A stretch of 64,000 nucleotides of DNA from Sphingomonas abietis. GTDB lineage: Bacteria > Pseudomonadota > Alphaproteobacteria > Sphingomonadales > Sphingomonadaceae. Below, piece by piece: positions 17,149 through 29,800 of the stretch. The notes under the pieces were generated by a model, which did no database searches, had not been told where the DNA came from, and saw nothing but the letters and a program-made list of their open reading frames with translations. How positions within the stretch are numbered: position 1 is the stretch's first letter; each line of letters begins with the position of its first letter. The stretch is from the NCBI RefSeq assembly GCF_027625475.1, contig NZ_CP115174.1:3504501-3568500 (forward strand), read 5' to 3'. Position numbers and translations under genes: made by a program.

Positions 17149-18078
17149 ATGAAGACCGATCTCGACCACCTCCCAGCTAACAAGCGGCGCGAGCTCGAGC
17201 GTGTCGTCCAGATCCTGTTCGAGGAGTTCAACGACGCCAAGGGCAACCCTACCGGCGAGAAGAAGCTGGGCCGCATCCTCAAGGTGATCCTCTACGGGTC
17301 CTACGCCCGGGGCGGCTGGGTCGATGAACCACATACCTCGAAGGGGTACCAATCGGACTTCGACCTGCTGGTGATCGTAAATCAGAAGGAACTCACCGAT
17401 CGCGTCGCATACTGGGCGCGCGCGGAAGCGCGGCTCATTCAAGAGTTGTCGATTACGCACGCCCTTCGTACGCCAGTGAATTTTATCGTTCATTCGCTAC
17501 AAGAGGTGAATGACGGCCTCGCTCACGGACGATACTTCTTTATCGATGTCGCGCGCGACGGCATTGCGCTGTATCAAACCGACGACAGCGAGCTACTTCA
17601 GCCCAAGCCAAAGACTCCTGTGCAAGCGCTATCCTTGGCGCAAGAATACTATGACGAATGGTTTCCGAGTGCAGGTGAGTTTTTCGAGAATTATGCTTTC
17701 AATCTAGAAAAAGGGCGATTGAAGAATGCTGCCTTTCAGCTTCATCAAGCCGCAGAACGTCTCTACCACTGCGTTCTTCTGACGGTCAGCTTCTACACGC
17801 CTCACGTCCATAATCTCGCTTTCCTTCGTACCCAAGCGGAACGCTTGGATGGAAGGCTCAGGACGGCTTGGCCGATGGATACCCGCTCCGACCGCGCCCG
17901 CTTCGAGAAGCTCAAAGACGCCTACGTGAAAGCTCGCTTTTCAAAGCACTACCGGATCACGGCAGAAGAGCTGACCTGGCTGGGTCAGCAAGTCGAGGAG
18001 CTCGGGCGGCTCGTGGATAACATTTGCAGAGCCCGCATCGCCGCGCTTTCAGAGGAGGTTACCGCGAAAGCGGACTGA
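17149..18078 (+). CDS. Nucleotidyltransferase-HEPN fusion protein
   Basis: About 309 residues. The N-terminal domain is a minimal nucleotidyltransferase: ILYGSYARGGW (Gly-Ser at about residues 49-50) followed by SDFDLLVIV (catalytic Asp pair at about 70-72). The C-terminal half is a HEPN domain: AAFQLHQAAERLYHC, then YTPHVHNLAFL, and KARFSKHY near residue 265. Separate MNT and HEPN genes form type VII toxin-antitoxin pairs in which the transferase AMPylates and silences the HEPN RNase; here both are one polypeptide. It starts 15 bases after the PIN toxin stop. ATG 17149 is preferred to the TTG at 17134. Confidence 0.8.
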   Translation: MKTDLDHLPANKRRELERVVQILFEEFNDAKGNPTGEKKLGRILKVILYGSYARGGWVDEPHTSKGYQSDFDLLVIVNQKELTDRVAYWARAEARLIQELSITHALRTPVNFIVHSLQEVNDGLAHGRYFFIDVARDGIALYQTDDSELLQPKPKTPVQALSLAQEYYDEWFPSAGEFFENYAFNLEKGRLKNAAFQLHQAAERLYHCVLLTVSFYTPHVHNLAFLRTQAERLDGRLRTAWPMDTRSDRARFEKLKDAYVKARFSKHYRITAEELTWLGQQVEELGRLVDNICRARIAALSEEVTAKAD

Positions 18079-18100
18079 CGCAGCACGTCACCGTCGAGGT

Positions 18101-18307
18101 TTATTTATCGACGAGACGAATGCACATGCTCGAGAGCGCGGCTGCAAAATGCGTCTCGACCGACGATGAATCCATGCCGAGCCGAAAGCCGATTTCCCGA
18201 TAGGATAGGCCATCCGTGCTTGCCAAAATGAAGGTCGCTCGCTCTATCACCGGCAGTTCCTCTAACGCAGAGAGGTACGATGTCCGATCGATCGATCCCA
18301 TCCACAT
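18101..18307 (-). CDS. Mini sigma-70 region 4 DNA-binding protein
   Basis: A 68-residue protein consisting almost wholly of a sigma region 4 helix-turn-helix: ALEELPVIERATFILASTDG, LSYREIGFRLGMDSSSVETH and a final amphipathic helix. There is no region 2, so it cannot be a full sigma factor. Small free-standing region 4 proteins of this type occur in sphingomonads, with unknown roles. The ATG at 18307 has GGAG 7-11 bases upstream on the minus strand; an in-frame longer start at 18412 adds 35 residues without sigma character. Confidence 0.6.
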   Translation of the reverse strand: MWMGSIDRTSYLSALEELPVIERATFILASTDGLSYREIGFRLGMDSSSVETHFAAALSSMCIRLVDK

Positions 18308-18450
18308 TCGCGGGCTCCGTCTCTGCAAAGGCAGGAGACTTTCCCTAAATTTCGGCGCCAATGCGAAATCTTTCTCCGCAATTATTGCGGGATCTCCGCA
18401 AGAGTTTGGCATCGATGGGGAACGCGTCGGATTGGCGCGCTAGTTTTGAC

Positions 18451-18478
18451 GACTGCCCGCACACGGGCGCGGGCAGTC
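18451..18478 (-). terminator. Perfect 10-bp stem hairpin downstream of the aldo/keto reductase
   Basis: GACTGCCCGC and GCGGGCAGTC form a perfect 10-bp inverted repeat with an 8-base loop, starting 6 bases after the reductase stop. It lacks a clear run of T on the downstream (minus) side, so it may be an inefficient or Rho-assisted terminator, or a 3' stability element. Confidence 0.45.
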
Positions 18479-18484
18479 GATTGT

Positions 18485-19498
18485 TCAGTTCCCGGCAGGC
18501 AGCGGCGCCGCCGGATCCACGAGACCCGCTGCCCGCAGTTCGCTCCAGAAGTTGGTCGGAACGCTCTCTTCCAAGGCCGCGCGATCCTCCACGATACGCC
18601 CCGGCCGGCTAGCGCCAGGGATCACCGCCGCCACTGACGGGTTGGCAAGCGAGAACTGCAGGCCGGCCGCCTTCATGCTCACACCGTGACGATCGGCGAT
18701 GGCTTTGATCCGTGCGACCTTGTCGAGAATCTCCGGCGTCGCCGGCGCATATTCGAAGTTCGGCCCGCCGACGAGCGCACCTGAACTATACGGACCGCCC
18801 ACCACGATGCCGGCACCGCTCGCGGCTGCCATCGGCATCACGCGCTGAAGCGCGCTGCTGTGATCGAGCAGCGTGTAGCGGCCCGCCAAAAGGAAAGCGT
18901 CCGGGCGCGGTTCGTCTAGGCCCAGGACCAGTTCAATCGGCTCGACCTTGTTCACGCCAAGGCCCCAGGCCTTGATCGTGCCCTCGTCGCGCAGTCGGTC
19001 CAGCGCCCGGAATGCACCGGTGCGAGCCTCTTCGAATTTCGCCAGCCACTCGTCGCCCCAGAAATCTTGGGCGAGGTCATGGACGAACGCGATCTCGATA
19101 TGATCAGTGCGAAGCCGCTCGAGGCTTCCCTCGATCGAGCGCAGCGTCGCGTCATAGCTGTAGTCGTTGACGATCCGATTGGCGCGGCCATGGGCGAACA
19201 CACCGGCCTTCTCGCCCTGCTCGCGCGCGCTGACGTCTTCGAGCTCGTCAAGGATGACACGACCGACCTTGCTGCTGATCACATATTCGTCGCGCGGCTT
19301 GCCGGCCAGCGCCTCACCCATGCGCAACTCCGCAAGCCCTGCCCCGTAGAACGGCGCGTTGTCGAAATAGCGGATGCCGTCGTTCCACGCAGCCTGAACC
19401 GTCGCCAGCGCTTCGTCCTCGGGGATGTCGCGAAACATGTTGCCGAGCGGCGCGGCGCCGAAGCCGAGTTTGCCGGGGAGAATGTCTTTGAGTGCCAT
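18485..19498 (-). CDS. Aldo/keto reductase
   Basis: About 337 residues, NADP(H)-dependent oxidoreductase with a TIM-barrel fold. Catalytic tetrad residues are visible: Asp and Tyr in GIRYFDNAPFYGAG, Lys in VISSKVG and His in IAFVHDL. The FGAAPLGNMFR start and the dimensions resemble the pyridoxal 4-dehydrogenase / D-threo-aldose 1-dehydrogenase / L-fucose dehydrogenase subgroup. The substrate cannot be set from sequence. GAGGA lies about 6 bases before the ATG at 19498, so this start is preferred to the ATG six bases earlier. It is divergent from a LysR gene, its probable regulator. Confidence 0.85.
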   Translation of the reverse strand: MALKDILPGKLGFGAAPLGNMFRDIPEDEALATVQAAWNDGIRYFDNAPFYGAGLAELRMGEALAGKPRDEYVISSKVGRVILDELEDVSAREQGEKAGVFAHGRANRIVNDYSYDATLRSIEGSLERLRTDHIEIAFVHDLAQDFWGDEWLAKFEEARTGAFRALDRLRDEGTIKAWGLGVNKVEPIELVLGLDEPRPDAFLLAGRYTLLDHSSALQRVMPMAAASGAGIVVGGPYSSGALVGGPNFEYAPATPEILDKVARIKAIADRHGVSMKAAGLQFSLANPSVAAVIPGASRPGRIVEDRAALEESVPTNFWSELRAAGLVDPAAPLPAGN

Positions 19499-19661
19499 AT
19501 TCATTCCTCAGGATCTGATACACCAGCTGCCGGCCCCGCCGAAACGCCTTCCGGCTGACCACACTGGGGTCGCTCCATCAGATGCGTCGTCCCTTCTCGC
19601 TTGATAACCGCGCCGCAACGATCAAGAGTTCGGAACTCAATTCCCGAATGATGGAGCGAGC

Positions 19662-20567
19662 GTGGATAATCGGGCGAGCGAGATGCGGGTTTTCACCCGC
19701 ATCGTCGAAACAGGCAGCTTCTCGGAAGCTGGCCGCCGCTTACACATGACGGCATCAGCAGTGGGGAAGATGGTGGGGCGGATCGAGACACGGCTCGGCG
19801 TGCGGCTGATCGAGCGCTCAACGCGGCGACTTTCCCTCACGGACGCCGGCCAGCTCTATCATGACCGGTGCTTCGAGATTCTGCAAGAGATGGACGACCT
19901 CGACAACGTCATTGCCAGCGGCGGAGCCGAGATTTCCGGCACAATCCGCATCAGCGCCTCCGTCGGATACGGCATCTACGAGCTTGAACCGTTGCTCCCG
20001 GAATTCTGGGCACAGCACCCCAAGGTCACGATCGACCTCTCGCTGTCGGACGAGGTCGTCGATCTCTACCTTGAGCGCACCGATCTGGCGTTCCGGGTCG
20101 GCACCCTCTCCGTATCCAACCTCGTGGCGACCAAACTTGGGCGCTCCCCCCGCATTATCGTTGGCTCCCCGGACTACCTCGCTCGACATGGAGTCCCGCG
20201 TACCATAGCGGAATTAGACGCGCATAATTGTCTGGGCTTCAACTTCCGCCGGTCGGTCGCGAGTTGGCCGCTCGAGGAGAATGGCAGGGCCATCGACCGA
20301 GCTGTCAGCGGCAATTTCCTCGCGAATAGTGGTGAAGGCGTGCGCCGCATGGCGGTACACGGCGTCGGCCTCGCGCGGATCGGTCAGTTCCATGCCGCTG
20401 AGGACATCAAGGCCGGGAGATTGGTACGCGTGCTCGAAGGGGCCGCTCCACGGCAGTTCGAAGAGGTGTTCGCCGTTCATACCGGCGGGCCCTCTATGTC
20501 CCCGCGCCTGCGCACCTTTCTCGACTTCGTCACACCGAGGCTGCGGGCAAGCCTGGCCTGCGACTGA
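19662..20567 (+). CDS. LysR-family transcriptional regulator
   Basis: A 301-residue regulator. The N-terminal winged helix-turn-helix is clear (FTRIVETGSFSEAGRRLHMT, then IETRLGVRLIERSTRRLSLT), followed by the periplasmic-binding-protein-like effector domain (LVGSPDYLARHG-type strand, here IIVGSPDYLARHGV). The GTG start at 19662 has GGAG upstream. It is divergent from the aldo/keto reductase across about 160 bases, the typical arrangement in which LysR controls its neighbour. Confidence 0.88.
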   Translation: MDNRASEMRVFTRIVETGSFSEAGRRLHMTASAVGKMVGRIETRLGVRLIERSTRRLSLTDAGQLYHDRCFEILQEMDDLDNVIASGGAEISGTIRISASVGYGIYELEPLLPEFWAQHPKVTIDLSLSDEVVDLYLERTDLAFRVGTLSVSNLVATKLGRSPRIIVGSPDYLARHGVPRTIAELDAHNCLGFNFRRSVASWPLEENGRAIDRAVSGNFLANSGEGVRRMAVHGVGLARIGQFHAAEDIKAGRLVRVLEGAAPRQFEEVFAVHTGGPSMSPRLRTFLDFVTPRLRASLACD

Positions 20568-20608
20568 GTGCATCCCGCAGCGTCAAACCCGCCCGGGCGG
20601 CGCATTCC

Positions 20609-23600
20609 TCAGTCGCCATCATCGCCGAACTCGATTCGGCGCAAGGCGACCGATCGATCGGCGCGACGACGCTCCATAGCGAGTTGATTATCCGCAGCCT
20701 TCACGAAGGTCGCAGCGAATGCCCGGACAGCTTCGCTTTCATCGGTTTCCCATTCGGCGACGAGCGCCCGCCGCGCTTCCTGGGCCTCGACACTGCCATA
20801 ATCGCCTACAAGCACGCCGCTGGAGTCGATGACAATGTCGACGATCCGAAGCAGTTCATCGTCGGGGGGAAGAATGCCCACAATCGCACGCAGCAGCGGA
20901 TGCAAGAATGTCTGCCCCTCATAGGCGCGGAGCACCGAGAGCACGAACTCAATGCCATCACGGCTTTCTTCAATATGGTTGAGGAGGAGCGGATAAAGCG
21001 GATGTTCCAGATTCGGGAAAAGCTCAGCGATCAACCGTCCGCCCCGGAACTCCGACAGGCTGCGATTACGATCGAACCATGCCCGGGCAGCGGCGACAAT
21101 CTCCACGGGCGCTGCGGCAAGCGGGTCTTTCAGATAGTAAAGACCATGCGGCAGATTCTCATAGCTGACCTCGAACCCATCGTGCTCATGTTGGAATCGT
21201 TGGCCGATGAAGTCGATGACCGCTTGTATGTTTTCCTCGGCAAGAACCGCGAGCATGGCCTCGCCATTGCTGCCAAGTCTGGGAAGATCGAGAAGCAACC
21301 CAAGCAACGCTTCCGTCTGGGCAGTCGAGAGCCCTCGCAGCAGACTCACCTGGTTCCAATTGAACATGCCACCGGCCCAGCCAAACAGTTTGCGCGCTGA
21401 AAGCACCCGAACCGCAGGCAAAAAGACTTCGTCGAACATGGGCTCGTTATGTTTGGCGGACTGGCGCGCTGCCGCTATCGCGACGTTGTGCAGGACAAGC
21501 TCCTCGCCGCTGGCAAGTCCTTTGCCGGTGATGGCCAAGAGCAGGTCGAGGCGAAATGCCGCTGCGAATTGGAGATAATATGCAATCGACGACAGGTGAC
21601 GATCTTCGCTAACCCATGTCTCGATGAGCGGGTCGATCGCGGCACCTTGGCCTGCCTCCGACAGGTCGTGGAGCATCCCCGGCAACCAGGTCGCAAGGCG
21701 ATCGCTTAGCTTCGGCACCCAGTCCAGCAGGATTTCCGGATTAGCATGCGCCAGCTTTTTGATGAACTCCTGCAGCCCAAAGAAGAAGGCGCCATCGTTG
21801 CTCTCGGTCACAACAAAACGCTCGAGGCGCGCCAGCCATTCGTCGGCGGTCTTCGCAGTCACGCTCGCGACCATCTCCTCGATGGCGGACGATCGATCCT
21901 TCGTCGACGCCTCGTAATCGAAGCCCGGCTTCTCCCACATGCTGCGGGTCACGCTGTCGTGTCCGACCAGCATTCGATACCGATCGAAATCGAGGTCGCC
22001 TTCGAGCGCAGCCCGGCAGGCGGCAAACGCCTCTAGCAAGCGCGCATGGGCCGCGGCCAATTGCGCGTTATCGGCCATTCCGGGCGGAAGCACATGATAG
22101 GCGTAGAACTTGCGATGGAGCTCTGTTTCGAGCTGCCGGCGCGCCTCCAAGCCGAAGCCTGGAATCATCTTGGTAAAGAACCCGAAAACGTGCGTCAGGT
22201 CATTCATGATGACCTCGCCGAGCAGGTCGGAGTAGCCGGAGTTGTTCGGCGTGTTGCCGGCTGCAAGCATGGCGTGGCGCACGTCTTTGCGGGCAGCATC
22301 ATCGTCGAGCAGTACGTGCAGACGCTCGAGCTCGTGGAGGGCCTGTCTGCGGACAGCCTTGAGGTCGTCGGTGACCGAGACCGATCCGGAGTGCAGAAGC
22401 ATGGCATCTGCCTTCCAGCTCGTGCCGGTCACCGTGCTAGACAATGCTTCCCGAAGCATGATCGTGACACTCGGAGCCCGCGCAAGGAATTCGGCGTCGT
22501 CCAGTGCCGCAATTTTGTCGACCAGAAGCCTCTGGAGCCCCGGTCCGACCTGCTTCCAGGCGCGCAAATCGTGCTGGGCAAACCGTCGGATGAGATCGTC
22601 GATAGGCTTGCGCTCATCGTCGGTTACTGCCGCGCTCCGCATCGCGATTAGCGCGTCGAACATACGCTCGGGCGCTGCGTAAAGGAGATACCCGCTCTCC
22701 AGGATGCGACAGATCTTCGCGATGATGGCCTGACTCTTCGTGCCCGGATATTCGTGGCCGTAGGCCTTGTGCGGAATATCGAGCATCCGAGGTGCCCGGA
22801 TCACCGCATTCGAGAGGACCTCAATGATCTCGGGCGCGGCAGCGATGTAATCATCATAGTTTGGAAGCACGTAGTTCGAGAACCGTTCGACGGCATCATC
22901 GAGCGCATTTCGGTCAGCGCAGCCTGCGATCACGCCGAGCGCATCGCTGTCGAACATTTCTATCCCGTCACGAAGTTGGGCGTAATCGCTAGCGATTTTG
23001 TCGAAGGCGTAGCCCGCAGGCTGCAGGAATTCCTGCATGACCTTGCGTAATCGCTTGCGCATCCCCTCTATCTTCGCCGCGCCGAACCCTACGTCCGACA
23101 TCGGCTTGTAGATAGTATCGTGGGCCATCTCGGCCCAGGCATGGTCGAGGATCGTCTGTACCTGGATTTCGCAGCGCAGTCCGGCAAAGCGACGATATTC
23201 AGACAGAGCGCATCGGGCCTCGCTGAGCGTTACCACCCAATTTTCGGAAATGAAGAACTCCGCGCCCTCTTCCTTATTGTCGGGATAGTGGATCTTCGAG
23301 CGTTCGTAATCGATCGTGAAATTCTCGCGTAAGATGCCGCTCTGCCCGAAGCGATAGACGTCGCCATTGGTGTAGAAGATGAGTCGGCACCCAGAGACAT
23401 CCTTCGCGAAATCCGCGATCTGAGCATTGTTCGCGGCACCCGCCTTGGTCAGCTTTACCCGAAGCGATGCTGGCTCCTTCGCTCGGCGCTGGATGTTCTG
23501 CAACCGCAGCCCGCTATGCTCGGCGATTGAGGCTTGGAGGATCGCTGCCACCGCCTCGGCAAATTCGGAGTAGAGCGTGCGGCCACCATTCTCATATTCG

Positions 23601-23611
23601 TCGAGGGTCAT
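20609..23611 (-). CDS. Large protein with N-terminal RelA/SpoT synthetase-like domain
   Basis: A 1000-residue protein. Residues about 35-170 form a RelA/SpoT nucleotidyltransferase-like domain: RRAKEPASLRVKL (like the R-x-K-x-x-x-S motif), DVSGCRLIFYTNGDVY, and CEIQVQTILDHAWAEMAHDT followed by IYK, which in RelA enzymes make (p)ppGpp. The canonical GYRSxH stretch that holds the acceptor base is not visible between them. No HD hydrolase, TGS or ACT domain follows; instead about 800 residues of largely helical, repeat-like sequence with no motif I know. It could be a toxic small-alarmone-synthetase relative that modifies nucleotides or RNA, with the long part as sensor. The ATG at 23611 has GGAG upstream. 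It converges on the LysR gene. Confidence 0.7.
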   Translation of the reverse strand: MTLDEYENGGRTLYSEFAEAVAAILQASIAEHSGLRLQNIQRRAKEPASLRVKLTKAGAANNAQIADFAKDVSGCRLIFYTNGDVYRFGQSGILRENFTIDYERSKIHYPDNKEEGAEFFISENWVVTLSEARCALSEYRRFAGLRCEIQVQTILDHAWAEMAHDTIYKPMSDVGFGAAKIEGMRKRLRKVMQEFLQPAGYAFDKIASDYAQLRDGIEMFDSDALGVIAGCADRNALDDAVERFSNYVLPNYDDYIAAAPEIIEVLSNAVIRAPRMLDIPHKAYGHEYPGTKSQAIIAKICRILESGYLLYAAPERMFDALIAMRSAAVTDDERKPIDDLIRRFAQHDLRAWKQVGPGLQRLLVDKIAALDDAEFLARAPSVTIMLREALSSTVTGTSWKADAMLLHSGSVSVTDDLKAVRRQALHELERLHVLLDDDAARKDVRHAMLAAGNTPNNSGYSDLLGEVIMNDLTHVFGFFTKMIPGFGLEARRQLETELHRKFYAYHVLPPGMADNAQLAAAHARLLEAFAACRAALEGDLDFDRYRMLVGHDSVTRSMWEKPGFDYEASTKDRSSAIEEMVASVTAKTADEWLARLERFVVTESNDGAFFFGLQEFIKKLAHANPEILLDWVPKLSDRLATWLPGMLHDLSEAGQGAAIDPLIETWVSEDRHLSSIAYYLQFAAAFRLDLLLAITGKGLASGEELVLHNVAIAAARQSAKHNEPMFDEVFLPAVRVLSARKLFGWAGGMFNWNQVSLLRGLSTAQTEALLGLLLDLPRLGSNGEAMLAVLAEENIQAVIDFIGQRFQHEHDGFEVSYENLPHGLYYLKDPLAAAPVEIVAAARAWFDRNRSLSEFRGGRLIAELFPNLEHPLYPLLLNHIEESRDGIEFVLSVLRAYEGQTFLHPLLRAIVGILPPDDELLRIVDIVIDSSGVLVGDYGSVEAQEARRALVAEWETDESEAVRAFAATFVKAADNQLAMERRRADRSVALRRIEFGDDGD

Positions 23612-23718
23612 CTGCTTCTCCAAAGGGCCGCAGGCGACCTCATCTTAGCCCCTCGCAACGTCGCCTTCGCAGGTGCAGCATAACGACGCCTTTCAGGCAT
23701 CCTCTCCTAACACTTCAA

Positions 23719-23744
23719 GGCCGCCCCCGTGCGGCCATTTTTTT
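23719..23744 (+). terminator. Intrinsic terminator reading on the + strand
   Basis: GGCCGC and GCGGCC pair around a six-base loop and are followed by A and seven T (23738-23744). This is a textbook Rho-independent terminator for + strand transcription, although the genes on both sides are on the minus strand. On the minus strand the same hairpin has no downstream T run. Confidence 0.65.
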
Positions 23745-23778
23745 GATCACACAGGATAGCGCTCACGAGGATTTGCAA

Positions 23779-24177
23779 TCAGTGACCCGCTGCGCTGCGC
23801 AATGACGGTAATTGAAGCAGCCATTCTTCCGCAGCGGAAGCATCCACGAATACGCCGATCCGATCGTCGCTACTGGGCTGAAAAATTCTTATGGCTTGGA
23901 TGCGATTGACGCCACCGGGGATCACGAACGCAATCCGTCGGGCACCGCTCGAGCGGATGTCCACAGCGATGCTCTCGAAATTGGTGGCGACGTCGCTGGC
24001 GAGCGGGAGCCCGGCGGAATTGTCGATAAGAATGTCGAAGGCGGCTCCCGTCCGTGTCACCTCGGCGATGCCGCCACAAATGGCTGTGTGGAAGCGGCGC
24101 GGTTCCTCCAATTCGAGGAAGCCGCTCCGCTCTACAAGCAGGCGACCTTGTCGATTAACGAACCGAACCGAAAACAT
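23779..24177 (-). CDS. STAS/SpoIIAA-like protein
   Basis: A 132-residue cytoplasmic protein with the strand-helix pattern of the SpoIIAA-like/STAS fold: FDILIDNSAGLPLASDVA and the later ARRIAFVIPGGVNRIQAIRI. The C-terminal FVDASAAEEWLLQ is typical of short alphaproteobacterial members of this group. No phosphorylatable serine can be assigned with confidence. It lies alone, about 160 bases from katG and about 170 bases from the RelA-like gene. Confidence 0.6.
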   Translation of the reverse strand: MFSVRFVNRQGRLLVERSGFLELEEPRRFHTAICGGIAEVTRTGAAFDILIDNSAGLPLASDVATNFESIAVDIRSSGARRIAFVIPGGVNRIQAIRIFQPSSDDRIGVFVDASAAEEWLLQLPSLRSAAGH

Positions 24178-24339
24178 CTCGCTACCTTATCATTGGAAGC
24201 TTGTGCCGCGCTTAACCGACGCGCCCGGAGATCGCGAAGTGCGCTGACCGATTACATGCAGGCATAAGTCCTCTAGAGATCTCCCAGAAGTTATCTTGCG
24301 ATATCGGGGAGAAGCGCACTGCGCCCCTCCCCCATCAGC

Positions 24340-26818
<2,479 letters not shown>

Positions 26819-29800
26819 ATGTTTTCCGCTTTTCGCCTCTTGATCCTGATTCTGATCTCAACGCTGAGCTTCGCGGCTCTGGCGCAGGACAGCGACGAGA
26901 CGGCCGAACAGTTCACTCACACGAGCTGGACCAGCAAGGACGGCGTTCCCGGCATGGTCCAGGCGCTCGCGCAGACACCTGACGGTTTCCTCTGGCTTGG
27001 CACCTACGAAGGGCTGTTCCGCTTCGACGGCGCGAGCTTTGATCACATTCCCGTCGCCAAGGATCACCCGCCGGGCTCGATCCCCGTCAGTGCGCTGCTG
27101 GTCACGCGCGCCGGGCAGCTCTGGGTAGGCTATGCCGGAGGCGCCGGCGTTGAGGTAATGCGACGCGGTCGGCTCGAGCGTGCGGGCATGCCCGGTGCGC
27201 CTGGTGAGGTCACCATGATTGTCGAAGACAAGGATGGTGCGATCTGGGTTGTCGGCGGCCGCGGACGAAAAGCGCTCAAGCGCTTCGCCGATGGCAAGTG
27301 GAAGAGCATCAATGAACGCTGGGGCGTTCCCGAAGACGAGGCTGTTTCGGCTGTCCTCGCGGCGCGCGACGGAACCGTCTGGCTCGCGACCCAGACCCAG
27401 GTTTTCTTCCTTCGCCACGGATCGACGCGCTTCGAAGCTACCGGTCTCATGATCTCGAACGGCGCTGGCCTCGCGCAGGATCGCACCGGCCGCATCTGGC
27501 TCTCGGATGCGCAAGGCACCAAAGCCCTCCCCGACTTCCTCGCCGGTGCGAAGGCGCCGCTCAGCGTCCCCGCCAAAGGAACCGATCGGACCGCGCGCCG
27601 GATAAGCCTGTTGTTCGACCGGCATGGCGATCTCTGGGGATCGACTTACACAGACGGCGTCTTCCGCATCGACCGGCCAGGCGGCGCTTATGCCGGCCCG
27701 CCCTCTTACTTCCGAAGCCCAGATGGCCTCAGTTCGAACGAGGCGGTGGCGCTTCTGGAAGATCGCGAGGGCAGCATCTGGGTGGCAACCGAGATGGGTC
27801 TCGACCAGTTCCGGCGATCCAATATCGAGCGCATCCCTCTGCTGACCAGCGGTTCGGCGGAAGGCTTCATGCTCGCAGCCGACGACCGCGGCGACATGTA
27901 CCTGACCAACGGCTCCCGCCTGTGGCGATCCGTGCCGAACGGGGATCCTAAATTTCTCCTGGACCTCCATGACGACATCCAGGCGCTCTGTCGCGTACGT
28001 GGCGGCATCTGGGTCGCCCAGAAGGGCAAAGCCTCCAAGATCGAGGACGGTCGCATCACCGCGACGGTCTCCTGGCCCGATGGAAAGTCAGTCTCGAGCT
28101 GCGGTGAGGACCGCGATGGAAAGCTCTGGTTCGCACGCCCGGCAGGGAACATGCTCTACCGGGAAGGCGCAGGCTGGCGTCAGGCCAATCTTCCGTCACG
28201 CCGCACGCCGCTCGACATCTTCTTCGACTGGCGCGGCGCAATCGTCGGGTCGCTCAGCCGGAAATCCGTGATCGTCCTTGATGGCCCACGCACGATCAAC
28301 CTGCCCGAGTCCAGCCTCGGCGTGGCAGGGCTCACCACCGTGTTCGGAAATGCCAAAGGGCTGCTTATCGGCGGCGGCACCGGGCTCGCCCGCTGGGACG
28401 GGCATCGCATCCAGCGTATTTCGATCGCCGATCAACCGTGGCTGCGTGGCGTGCGCGGCATCGTTCAAAATGAGACAGGCGACACTTGGCTGATCACCAA
28501 CAAGGGCATCGCGCGCCTCACCACGACCGATCTTGATCGGGCGTTCGATAATCCCGCGGCGCCGATCCCCCACGACATCTTCGACGAACAAGACGGCTTC
28601 ACCAGCCGTACGCAAAATTCGCAGGGCCTGCAGGTCGCGATCGGCGGCGACGATCGGCTGTGGTTCCTGACCCGTCAGGGCGTGCTGCGCATCGACCCGA
28701 GCCGCCTCGAGCGCAATCGGATCGCCCCATCCCTCGCGATCAGGTCAGTTGCTGCGGACGGAAAGCTCTACCCCTTTTCGGACGAGATTCGCCTCCCCGC
28801 AGGTGCGCGGAACATCTCGATCCAGTATACCGCGCTTAGCCTCGCGATCCCAAGCCGCGTGCGCTTCCGCTATCGTCTTCAAGGCTTCGACGGAGCCTGG
28901 ATCGACCCGGGCCAGCGTCGGCAAGCCTTTTACACCAACCTCGCGCCGGGCACCTATACGTTCGACGTGATCGCGGCGAACAACGACGGGGTCTGGAACC
29001 AGAAGGGTCTCTCCTTCCGCATCACTATTCCGCCGACCTTTGTTCAGTCGCGGGCGTTCATCGCGCTCTGCATCGCGATCGCCCTGCTGTCGCTCTGGCT
29101 GCTCTACAGGCTGCGCCTGCACACCATCGCACAGCGCCTGCGGGTCCGGCTGAGCGAGCGGCTCGCCGAGCGCGAGCGGGTCGCGCGGGAGGTGCATGAT
29201 ACGCTCCTGCAAAGCATTCAGGCCCTCATCCTCAAATTTCAGCTCGCGGTGGACGAGATCCCCGCCGAGCTTCCCGTCCACGGCACGCTGGAGAGCACGA
29301 TCGATCTCGCCGAGGAGGTCCTTGCACAAGGCCGGGGACGGGTTCGCGATCTTCGGATCACCGAGAGCGGCGACGATCTTGAACGGATGATCAACGACAT
29401 CGTCCAGCGCCTTGTCTTCCCATCGGGAACGTCGGTCCGGATCACGACGGTGGGTGAGCCAGCGTCCCTCAATCTGATCGCCGCTGACGAAATTGCGCGG
29501 ATCGCCAACGAGGCGATCTTCAACATCTGGCGCCATGCCCAAGCGACTCAGGTGGGAGTCCGCATTGCCTTCTCCCAGACCAAGCTAACCGTCAGCTTCA
29601 AGGATGACGGCGTCGGCATTCCGGAAGAGATCCTGAAGGCCGGCTACCGCGCCGGCCACTATGGCCTTCGCGGAATGCGCGAGCGGGCCGGGCGCCTGGA
29701 CGCTGAACTCAGTCTATCCTCGTCAATTGGTACAGGGACGGAACTAACGCTCACCATTCCCGCAAAGGTGGCGTATGCTCGGCCACCGAGGCGCTTGTTC

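Noticed and set aside
20589..20600. CCGCCCGGGCGG palindrome between the LysR and RelA-like genes
   Set aside because: Twelve GC bases are expected by chance in this composition, and no loop or T run follows.
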